From Combretum micranthum (lineage: Eukaryota > Streptophyta > Magnoliopsida > Myrtales > Combretaceae): a stretch of DNA of 64,000 nt. Below, in pieces: positions 1 to 10,252 of the stretch. Position 1 is the stretch's first letter; each line of letters starts with the position of its first letter. The translations under genes and the position numbers were made by a program. The stretch is taken from positions 705,501 through 769,500 of the forward strand of contig JAMXBD010000396.1 of NCBI GenBank assembly GCA_024138025.1, read 5' to 3'. Below the pieces are notes generated by a model, which saw only the letters and a list, made by a program, of their open reading frames with translations, did not search any database and was not told where the DNA came from.

Positions 1-841
1 GTTCAACACAAAATTACTTGGAGTCAAATTTGAGCACATCACTATAATGTAAGGTGTTAAATTTTCTTTAATTGAAAATTTAGTATAGAGATCCAAAGAA
101 GATTGAAATTGACAACAAAAATCTCTAGATCTTCACAAAGGACACAATGATAAATCTTCAAAATATATAACATGCACACTATATAGAATAACTTTTTTTT
201 TTATAATTCTGAATAATAAATTTAAAATATAGAATTTTTTAATTAAGGGTTGTTTAGATGGTCTATTTTCATCGGTCTGTATATATTTGTTTCATATTAG
301 TATTTGTTTGTTTGATTTGTTATATGTAAAAATATTAAATTTTTATTGGTATATATTTTTGACAAACATCTGTTAAAATGATAAAAAGATGAAGCCAAAA
401 CGATAAAAAATAACAAAACAAATCGGAACACGCCACGCTTGAAGCTGCCCTAGCGAAGGGGGTACTTCTACTGCCATTTCCACAACATAGAACTTTGTTC
501 ATAACACAATTGCGCCATCAATATGAATTCTGAAACATAATGAAATAGGTTCATTTCCTTGTCCTACGACCATTTACCATCCTTATTTTAATCTACTACA
601 TAACTCATGGAATATTGAAAAAATTCAGGAACAAAGGTATATAAATTAAGAAAATTATTTCTCTTTAGAACCCTTACTAGTAATAATTATTTAAATAAGG
701 ATAAATTAAAAATAATTACCAATATATAATATTAAATCGTGATTTGACATGGGATATGGAAATTTTTATACACTACCTGTGTTCATTTCATTGTAATTGC
801 AATTGCGTTATAGCCTTATTTCTTATGAATAGCTATTACGC
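1..841. other. AT-rich intergenic DNA, no gene seen
   Basis: I see no coding pattern here. Around 240-420 there is low-complexity AT-rich DNA with a TTTGTTTGTTTGATTTG-like stretch that resembles the ends of other small plant repeats, but I could not define termini. Confidence 0.5.
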
Positions 842-1072
842 CGTTTAGTTCACTGAATAACGATTCCATAATGAATCCCTATTACACAAAATATTGAATA
901 GCCATTCTTTATTCAAATCTATGAATACCAATTCAAGGTTGGAACTGTTTTTTTTTTTTTTAAAATACTACATTTAAATAAAAAATTAATAAAGAAAAAT
1001 CCTATTACACTCTATTTCATTTCCGTAATAGAAATTCCTTACAACTTATTCATTCAGCGAAGTGAACGAACA
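842..1072. mobile_element. MITE-like element with imperfect inverted ends
   Basis: The left end reads GTTTAGTTCACTGAATAA. The right end, read on the other strand, gives GTTCGTTCAC followed, after four extra bases, by CTGAATGAATAA. This is an imperfect terminal inverted repeat bounding about 230 bp of AT-rich non-coding DNA. I could not find a convincing target duplication, so the superfamily is open. Confidence 0.4.
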
Positions 1073-1319
1073 TACATGTATATTGCATGTTATATGCATG
1101 ATATACCCATCAAAGCAATTTTTTGGGTGCTTAAAACCACTTTAATAAATGTAAGGTGCCTTGAGAAGTTTAAGGTGGAAAAAAACTCACCCTATAAAAG
1201 CTATATCGCAAAAACAATCTTGATATATGTAGAAAATACTATATGCCATTTTTCACATGATTTAATGATGATAAAAAACATGTTATCTATCTTATACATG
1301 TGATTTGTGTAGAAAATCG

Positions 1320-1727
1320 CAGTGTTTTTAGATTTGGACTAGGGTTTGACCTAGACGCTAGAAGATTAGGGTTTGAATTAGGGCCGAACCATAGTAAATA
1401 AATAGTAAAAATATAAGACATATTTTAATTATGAAAGATAAATGTCTATAACATCACTCAATTAAATCTATATTTAGATTATATCCATCAAGGTATATAC
1501 GTTAAAAGAAGAAAACATAATATAATATTATATTTTATAAATTTATAATATATAAATATATGTTTAAAATTCTATTTTTTTTTCTCCTTGGTAGAGTCAA
1601 TCGGCCTAGTTAGCTGGTTGAATCGGGTCAATCTGGTTGATGCAAATCCAAACCAAATGCATGGATTAACCTGCTTTTATGGTAAGTTCTGATTGAATCG
1701 GGTCGAAATCTGGCTCCAATAACATTG
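1320..1727. mobile_element. hAT-like non-autonomous element (short copy)
   Basis: The ends are CAGTGTTTTTAGA on the left and, reverse-complemented, CAATGTTATTGGA on the right. They are flanked by GAAAATCG (1312-1319) and GAATATCA (1728-1735), which match at 6 of 8 positions, as expected for an old hAT-type 8-bp target duplication. The end sequence and the internal GGGTC/GACC-rich words resemble the better-preserved element at 27022-28332, so this is probably an internally deleted relative. There is no coding capacity. Confidence 0.5.
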
Positions 1728-1735
1728 GAATATCA

Positions 1736-4595
1736 TATATTATGTATTATAGATGCGATTTAGCAATGAATTTTGGTAAATTTTTCATTTAAACCTTTAT
1801 TTTGGATTTTTTCTATGTGGTATACATGTTGTTCCTGCTAAATTAAGACTACCCAAAGGATAACATTGCAATAATTTTTTTTTAATTGTGTCTATACTTT
1901 GATCGGGTATTTTTATGGTAAAACTATCCACCTTATCATGCAATCATAAAAATGATTGTAATAGTTAATACAATAGGTATTTTAATGGTCTATTATGATT
2001 ATTATGAAACTGATTTTATAGAAAAAAAAGAGACAATATTTTTTTTCTTAACGTTAGATCTTAATTTTTATATTGCTGAATTTACCATCTAATTAAATTT
2101 CATCTTACTAAAGTTGGGACTTCAAGCTGCTTGTTTTGTATCCTATCCTTTTATTAAATTATCATTCATAGCCCTTTCTGTCTGTTAAAATTAGCTTTTT
2201 AGCACGATAATAGTCATATGTACGCTCAAATTCAATTGCGTTCACAAATGTTAATGTCCATTTTCTGATTTGTTCAAACTTTATCCACCATTCTCGAACT
2301 ATTGACTTTCAAAATCAATTTTCATTTTGACTAGCTCTTTCTTATTCCTGGCTTTACCAAATATTTACACTCACATTCCCCTGCCACATGATTTGATTGA
2401 TAACTCTAATAATTTAATGCATTTATATATTTAATAAATTGCATGGTTGTTGAGGTAATTGGATGAGAAATTCCATACCTTCTCCTAATGCATTTTCCAC
2501 CAATTTTAGGCAGGTACGTTGACATTTGTATGAATGATTTGGAAGGTTCATAACTACTAGACATCGCATCAAGCTTCAGCTAAACATACTTCAAGTTCAA
2601 GATGATGTCAAAAGCATAATCATGAAATTTTAGACTACCACCACTAACCAATTAAAGTGCAACTTCATCTAAAAGTAAATAAATTAAATACTTAATTCAA
2701 GAAGTTACTCGTACAGTTATAATCCCTCATCAAATTGGACTATAAATTCTAAGCTCAATGAAATAGAAACTTAATCTTGCATATGGTTTTTAGTTCGTAT
2801 TAAGGTTTTCTTTTATATTTTCAAAATTTGTCAGAAGAAAAATTAGCCCGTTCATTTCGTAATTATATAAAGTTGTAAGAGGCTTGATATTAGTAAGGAA
2901 AGAATAAAATTATAATAAAATTTTTATTGTTAATTGTTTTATTTAAATAAGGGTATTTTTGAAAAAATTAATTTCGACATGGAATTGATATTAATAGATT
3001 TGGTTAATGAATGAAATTCAATTTTTTGTTCTTATTATAGTTAATTACATGTCACAATAGCTTTTAATAAGAATAATGTTATAATATAGTTAAATTTTGC
3101 GGCCATCAAGTTGTTTGGTTTGTTGTAGTGACTCAATCTGCAAATACATCACATAGCCCAAATGTAACGATAATTATGGCTAATTATGTGATGACATTTT
3201 TCATTATATTTATATATTACCTTTTTTGTCTCCAAAGACGAATTTGGTTGATAAAATAAATGTTTAAAAAATTTGTGAATGGAGTGATAAATTGAATCCT
3301 ATATTTGCAAATATCATGGAATACTTGATTTCTTTAATATATTATAGTGGAATTTGTGAAAAGTCTCCCTAATATATGGATGGAATATATGTATATTATA
3401 TTTTGTCCAAATATATGTTATATTAAAAAAACCTTTTAATAATCCTTAGCTTTTGATGGGCAGTCATGCAGCCACCCCAACCGCCCTTCCTTCCAATCTT
3501 TCATCTCCCATTTACCATCTTAAAACCGCTAATCCATTTTCGTTGGTTCAATATCCATGGATTTATCTTTTCAGTGAATAGAAGATTTTTAGATTTATCT
3601 TTTTTCAATCATTTTCACCATCATAATCCACTGTTGTATGTTTATTTCAACAGATCTGGTGAATATGGAGAGATTGTGGTATTTCGAATTTTGGATTATT
3701 AAAAACTTCTTGAATAAGTGGTTTATTTTTAATTTCAATTTTAAGTATTTATCTTTTTCTTTTCCTTTTGTTGTCATCTCCTATATGGGATTATGTCATC
3801 CCTATCATGAGATTTTTTCTATTTGCCAATAGGGTGAGTCCTGTTTATATGGGAATTTTATCCCTTAGTTCGGATATTTAATGTTTGAAGGGATGTGCTA
3901 GTTTATCCAATTGGATTTTGATACCTCTAACTTTTTATTTTTTTCCTTCTTCTATGGATCATTTTGTATCGATGAGTTCGATTGATATAATTTTTTCATA
4001 TTGAATGAAATTCATTTTATTGGCAAAAAAAAAAAAAGGAAAAAAGGATTCTAATTCTAGAATCAAAGATTACCAGTTAAAAAAAAATGATTATGACTTC
4101 TAAAAATGCTTTCAAATATGAGAAAATAAATGAAATTTGAAAGCATGGAGTCATTCTCAAATACCAAACTTGTTATTAGGACAATGTGGTATCATACTAT
4201 CCTTTTATTGTTATGACTCCTTTTAAGAGCTTCTTGTAATTACTTATTTTGAAGAACATATTTTATACACTAATGGTTGAAAAAATTAAACAGTGGCCAT
4301 TGGATGATGACTTTTACAACCTAGTTAATATTGAGTTTATAGGTTAGGTAGCTTTTTAAAGTTCTCATCCACATCATCTTTGATACCGAATAGAAGATTT
4401 GGATAGATTATGTTATGTGTATCATATTTGTTAAATTAAATATGGTAAATCATATAAAAAATATTGTAAAAATGACTAGTAATCATATATTCACTAAAAA
4501 ATAACATTGATTGATTCAATTTTACTTATCTTTGAAATCTCAATTTTAAAGGAAGAGTTTGTTGATTGAACGAAAATTATCTCCACTTTTGTAAG
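1736..4595. other. Intergenic AT-rich DNA, no gene seen
   Basis: This stretch contains only short ORFs without recognisable domains. 3466-3840 is pyrimidine-rich and has overlapping short ORFs of 60-78 codons on both strands that look like chance. I see no mobile element ends that I can define. Confidence 0.5.
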
Positions 4596-5133
4596 TGTTG
4601 ATACACAGTTTTAGGAATAGACTTCTTAGGTCCAATCCGTCTTCTTTGATCTATGGGCTAACCTATTGGAACCCATGTTCGAATTTCAAAAAGCCTTGGG
4701 GAGAAGACAAAAAAACTTATATGCTTTCTTCCGACTTGACTCTATAGGTTTCTGTTTAACAGCTTAACAGAGAAAAACTGTTAGTTGTTTCTAGCACAAC
4801 CTTGAAGATCCTAGAATGGCTATAATAGAAAGTTATATCTTTGTATATTCTCAGGGGAAATTATGTCATCAAAGATAACTACCCTCAATAATAATTTCCG
4901 CCCTCATTTATAAATAGCTACTAGAGGGCCCTAGTATGATCCATATGAACTTTCTTTGCTCACACTCTAGTACTTTATACTCTTATATCCATTCAACTTA
5001 AGCATTGGAGTAATCGTACTGAGTAACACCCATAGCCTGCCATTCCTTTACTTACTGGTCTACTAGTATAGGCACAAAGTAATCTTAACTTATCTCCTTA
5101 GTAATCTTTTACCACGAAGATCTAAGTCGAACA
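4596..5133 (+). mobile_element. Degenerate Ty3/gypsy-type 5' LTR
   Basis: The segment starts TGTTGATACACAG and ends CGAACA. It carries an LTR-like layout: a TATAAATAG motif at about 4909, then a pyrimidine-rich leader. Directly after it, 5134-5155 resembles the plant Ty3 sequence TTTGGCGCCGTCTGTGGGGA in degenerate form. That places the LTR boundary at 5133 and marks the following DNA as the element's interior. The left boundary is less certain, and the 3' LTR was not found. Confidence 0.5.
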
Positions 5134-5136
5134 TTT

Positions 5137-5155
5137 GATGGCATATATGGAGATC
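5137..5155 (+). promoter_or_regulatory. Degenerate primer binding site of the Ty3/gypsy element
   Basis: The words GATGGCATATATGGAGATC after AACATTT parallel the common plant Ty3/gypsy junction AACATTTGGCGCCGTCTGTGG, in which the primer site begins TGGCGCC. Several transitions have eroded it. It is supported by a gag domain further downstream on the same strand. Confidence 0.4.
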
Positions 5156-5933
5156 TTTTTCACAATCTACCTTTAATACTTGTTGCTCTATTGTTGTTTC
5201 AGCACTAAGTTTGTTTGAAAACCATTGTACATAATGGTTCAAAAGTCAAAAAGCAAAATTGTTGGATAAAAAACCACTAGTTAGGTGGTTGCATAGGCAA
5301 TTGGATTGTTTAATGTCGATCCCCATATGATTGTTACCATACCTAAGGAGTGACAACACTTTGCTAACATAGTGGCCATAATCTAACAATTGGTTTTCCT
5401 AAATAAAGCGTTGCTTCAATAGAACCGAGAGGTTCTAGAATAAGAAGAAATTACAAGAGTGAATCATAGGGCTTGAGTAGGTAAGAGACCCTGTAAATGA
5501 TGAACAAAACTTTGCCAATGTACCCATTGATGGAAGAGATGGCTAACATGAGCGGTTAAACTTGCATGCATGATCTATTGGTATTTGTAGTTGTGCTCTT
5601 TCGCACTTTGATTGACTTATTGGATCTTACATGCTTACCGCTTCATGTGCATATCGTTTATCCAAATTATTTAGAACAAACTTTTACCACTAGTATTTCA
5701 CAGCTCTACTAACATACTCCTTAATGGCAAAGATGACTAACACGGGTGCTCCAACTTGCGAGCATGATCTACTGGTATCTATAATCATGCTCTTTTGCAC
5801 TTTGATTGACCTATTAGATGCCATGTGTTTGCTACTTCATGTACACATCCTTCGTCCAAATTATTTAGGACGAAATTCTACCATTAGGCTCCAAGTTGCC
5901 TTACTTAGAAACTTGCGATGGCACTGGCGATCT
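5156..5933 (+). pseudogene. Leader and start of decayed Ty3/gypsy gag
   Basis: This is the internal region of the element that begins at 4596, up to the point where another element interrupts it. It contains a diverged direct repeat: about 5513-5693 and about 5710-5890 share long stretches such as GATTGACTTATTGGATC against GATTGACCTATTAGATG, offset by about 190 bp. Its last codons before 5933 read as a gag-type PYLE..DGTGD lead-in that continues in frame at 9286. No open reading frame survives. Confidence 0.5.
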
Positions 5934-8900
5934 TGAAATATCCCAAATATTCACCAAGATAAGAAATTGAGTTTAGATAGATTAAATGACTAAAATTGAA
6001 TTATAGGATTTAAATAGACAAGTTGATATAATTTAATTAGCTAAATAAGTTTGGTTTGAGATTTGAGTTTCAAATTCCCTAAACATGTCATCAAAGTGTT
6101 TAGAGAATTCCTAAATCCTTGATTCTTAGCCTAAACACTAATTCCTAAATCTTAGTAAAATTTGAGTTCATTTGCTTGAATAGAAATATCAGTTCTTAAA
6201 CCCGAACTCAAATTAAATATCTTTGTATCCAAATTAAATTCCTAAATTAAGTTCTTATTTTAATATCTTAATTTATAGTCTATTGGTTTAGAAATCAACT
6301 TTTAAATACTTCTGGAACTATAGATATTGATCTGATAGTTCTAAACCTATACCTTATTTCTAAAATATATATATTTAGGTTTATCCTTTCCTTTTCTTTT
6401 TATTTTCCTTTGCTGCCATTTGCTTTTCCTTTTCTCTCTTTTACGTTTTCTTTCTTTCTTCTTCTTCTTCTTCTTCTTCTTTCTTTCTTTCTTCTTCTCC
6501 AAATTCAAGACTTGAATCTCAAGATCAAAGCCAACTAGAGGATGAATCAAGACTAGGAGATGAACTAGATGGAGGAAACCGAGCTAGAGGATGAAGTTTC
6601 AACTTGTGTTCTTTTCTAAAAGCTAAGTATAGTTTACTATTTATTGTCTTATTTATAATTTCGAATTTAAATGTTGTATAGATGATGTATATGAGTTGAG
6701 AAGTGATGTTTGAGTTTGTATTTATAAGCTTATGGTTGTTGAAGTTGAATTATTGAGAAAGAATGAATAGTGAAAATGGGGTTTGAAGTTGTTTATGATG
6801 ATTATAGTGATGTTTGATGGATTGAAGTGGGAGTTTGTGTTTATTAGATTGTAGTAAGATCAAATAACAAGTTTTAAGAAGTTTGAAATGAATTTGGAGG
6901 AGTTTGAAACAATTGGAACAAATGGTTTTTGCAAAATGAAAACAGGGGAAAATTTGACAGCAGCGTAATGCATGTACGCCGGCATTCAACGCTGCCGGTG
7001 TACGCGCAAAATTTGGCGGTGTTGAAGAGTCCAACGGTGACCAGATTGGTGGACCTCTAACGCTGGCAAATTTTCAATTTACGCCGCCGGTGTTGAAAGC
7101 CGACGTTCGTTTTGCAACTTTTCCCAGTTTTGCAGCCTCTTCGTATTTTGGCCATAAATTTTTCATCTGATCTCCGATTGAGATGATTCAAGTTGCGTTG
7201 GAAAGATAAGAAAGCTACAACTTTCATGTTTTGAGTTTTTACAAATTCGAAACGTATCAGTGCTTAAATTTGAATCTTTCCAGCTGTTATGTTTTCCTAA
7301 ACAAAATAAAAACTTGTTCTTGATTTCTAAATGTTATTGTTAAGTGTAAATGGATCTTTTTGACCTAAAATGAGATAGATAAATAATATTTGATGTGTAA
7401 TGATGATTTAGTGATATAATTAAACATGACTTAGATAGATTTATAGATTTAATGAATAATTGAGTTAAATATGCGAGTTTTACATAAAATGAATCTAGTC
7501 ACTTAATCTAAGTTCAACTTGACTAAATGAACTTGAATGAGTTAAAATAAATTAGCTTGAGTTAGTTTAATTACTTTGGCTTAGTAATTAGATTAAATGA
7601 TTAATTCTAATGAGTTTGACTTAAGGAACTCAATTAAACTAAAATGAACTAGATTTCTTAAGCTTAATCCACTTGGTTTGGCTTTTGAATTAAATGGCTA
7701 AGGTTAATCCATTTGACTTGGTAAATGACTTAAATGACTAATTTTAATCAATTTGGCTAAGGTTAAGCTGAAATAGGTTAATAGCTATTAATTAGCTTAG
7801 ATGAATGAATTAGGATGATCCTTATTAATATGGTGAATATGTTGTTTCAAATGTGTGTTCACTTGGAAAATGAATGTTTTGATTTATGAATTCTTTGTTA
7901 ATGCTTTTGTAATAATAAACTATAATTAAAGTGAAAAGAAATTCTTTGACAGACAAAGGACAACTGTCCATATTTTGGCGGGGCGATCTTCGCAGCCATA
8001 GTGGGGTTCCACATTAGTGTCTGATCAAATAGGATTTAATAAAATGAGTTTGAGATGAATGGATAAATAGCTTAAGTTCTTATATGATTTTGATGAAGTA
8101 GATAATTAATTTAGTTTAGTTTCTTATACGAGCTCTTTCCTTAACAGAAGTGGATATCTGATTTATCTTCTAGATTATCTTTTGGAATTCCTTCTGAGAC
8201 TCTGTTTGGATTTCATATTCAAGGTACGCAGTAACCAGCTTGTCTCTGTGTTAGGATAGGCATTTATGAAAACTATATATATTAAGAAAAACTTAATTGT
8301 GAGTGTTGATTTGTGTTTTACGCCGTTAAATCCAATCCCTGCTCAGGGTGGCATGAGTGCCTAGGGGCGCCCCCTCACAGATTGGGTGAGCCTGGGGTGG
8401 AATTGGTATCCGGTTCGGGGAGCGGCACCCTGCTCAGATTGGGCATGGTAGATTTAGGTGTTTTCTGTAAAATTATCTAGAACGGTATAAGTATCCGAGC
8501 TACTTATATCAACCCCCTGAGCGTCGTGATCGTTACTCAGGACCCCCAAATATCCTTAATGCCCGGAGTTTGAATACTCCCGTGTTGATTTGTTTACTTT
8601 AAAGAAAGATAATAACTTGTGATTGTCGCATTTGCATTTAGTTAAGCTCGTGTGTCACTCCGTGTATGATTGTGTTGCTGTGTACTGGGCTTTGGCTCAT
8701 TCTTGTTGTTGTTATTCTTTTTACAGGTTTTGTTGTTGATAAAGACGATGTTGATGAAGTGAATGATGATGACGTTGGTAATGATGGATGATGAGATGAT
8801 GATGTTGTTGCTATTGATGATGCTTGACTCGGGTTTCGGGCATTTGTGATGATTTGGAGAGAATTTATGGATGAGTGAAGTAAGTAGGAGCGTGGATGTA

Positions 8901-9285
8901 GTTAGTTATTTATTTATTTTTGTTTTGTATTAGTGAGAGCTGGATTTACGATTTAAACTTGTTATTTTCTTTAAAGGGAATAGTAGAGCCCATGTTTTGT
9001 AATTTAACTTTTGCAAAGCTTTGTTTAATCTAATAATTCTCCACTTGAGAAGAGTGGAAGTTTTGAAATGTCTTTATTTCTAAATTGTTTTATAAAATTT
9101 ATTTTCCACTGCTAAATCCAGTTATCTGAAAATCTAACTAAACGATTTCACAATCTAAAATCGAATAGCAATGTTCAACATAAACACCTTCTTTTAAGAC
9201 AACCTTACGTATAATTCATAAGAGTTATACGTGGTTGGGGACTTGGTATGCTTAATTTGAGAATTGAGCATGTCGGGTCTTTACA
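5934..9285. mobile_element. Long LTR-like element A (probable solo LTR), inserted in gypsy gag
   Basis: The element starts TGAAATATCCC and ends GGGTCTTTACA, imperfect inverted ends of the TGTAA..CCC/GGG..TTACA type. It is flanked by perfect 5-bp duplications GATCT at 5929-5933 and 9286-9290, the signature of LTR-retrotransposon integration. It encodes no protein. Inside are a (CTT)n tract near 6456-6490, a CpG-rich repeated core at 6959-7115, a conserved block GCGATCTTCGCAGCCAT near 7984, and GAT/GATG-rich DNA near 8740-8820. The same order of blocks recurs in the element at 15674-19179. I infer a solo LTR of a long-LTR Ty3 chromovirus; an LTR-bounded non-coding element (LARD) is the alternative. 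Confidence 0.6.
6456..6498. repeat. (CTT)n microsatellite
   Basis: A pyrimidine tract of CTT and CTTT units inside LTR-like element A. The reverse strand gives a spurious lysine-rich ORF (6347-6550) that I do not regard as a gene. Confidence 0.8.
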
Positions 9286-9960
9286 GATCTAGAGGACTAT
9301 CTAGCTTACTATCGAAATGTGATGATGTTGCGCAAGTTTTGTGATGTAGTCTATTGTAAGGCTTTATAGATAACCTTATGTAAGGCTGTTCAAACTTGGT
9401 ACAATGATGGAATTCCACGGGCTAAAGATCTAATGAACCAATTAGAGATACCTTAAGGATTGGTTACATGAGCTAAAGCCTAGAAGATTGAGGAAGCATT
9501 AATGGATTTCACATTGCATTTGTGAATGAAATTGGAAACAAATTGAAGAACTTGTTAGAGGCCAAATTTAAGATGATCAATTCCATTTCAGTTTGTGTTG
9601 AGGAGCAACTTTTGGGTTAGGTAGCAAACTAACTAAGGAATGGGTTAGAAGAGACTAACTTGGGAGTGAAAATCAACCTAGCTTAGCCTGGAGAGCTCGA
9701 ATCATTGAAAGAACAAAATGAGATTAAAGAAAGATCATGAAGAGCGAGGAGTAGGTTAAGAAGAGAGCGAGAAAACATGAGAGATCAAAAGAATAGAGAA
9801 GAGAATGTGAGAGGAAAGAAATTGAGGAAAAGAACACTTACGAGAAAAGAAAAAGAGAAGCAAGTGAGTTTTTATGTGAAGCATAGCATAAGGTCAAAAG
9901 AGCCTTTTACATGGATCAAATTTTCAATAGTTAAGCGAAAAAAAACATGCAAAGTTTAGA
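9286..9960 (+). pseudogene. Decayed Ty3/gypsy gag (retrotransposon capsid) fragment
   Basis: Translation from 9286 gives a retrotransposon-gag core: a D-L-E-D-Y-L-A-Y-Y-R-N start, then VMMLRKFCDVVYCKAL, a TAG stop at 9367-9369, and after it LCKAVQTWYN in the same frame. This is the helical capsid pattern of plant Ty3 gag (the Retrotrans_gag family), where TWYN corresponds to the usual aW(F/Y)N motif. The frame is continuous with the gag codons before 5933 once the inserted element is removed. Beyond 9440 the sequence has further stops and a lysine/arginine/glutamate-rich stretch (9777-9959, 60 codons) that may be the gag tail. The relic is non-functional; protease and reverse transcriptase are absent. 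Confidence 0.6.
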
Positions 9961-10252
9961 CATTAAATTAATACTAATAAACTTTAGGCAATTAATTGTA
10001 AAAATAAAAAAAAATTTAGATACTAAATATAATAATTACCCTTTCTTTTTTGGCCATAAATAATTACCCATTTAAATTGACAGTTTCGGTTGCTAATTTC
10101 CCATTAGAGGTTTGCTGGGCCGACATAGGTTCTGAACTTCTTCTGATTTGCCATGGATCCGAACCGAGACCGGGCATGGATAAGGAATTTCAACATTGGG
10201 GCTATTTATTGTTATAATTCATATTTTCCTGACATCTGAATAATACAATCCA

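Noticed and set aside
6347..6550. 67-codon lysine-rich ORF
   Set aside because: It is a translation of the GAA/CTT microsatellite in element A.
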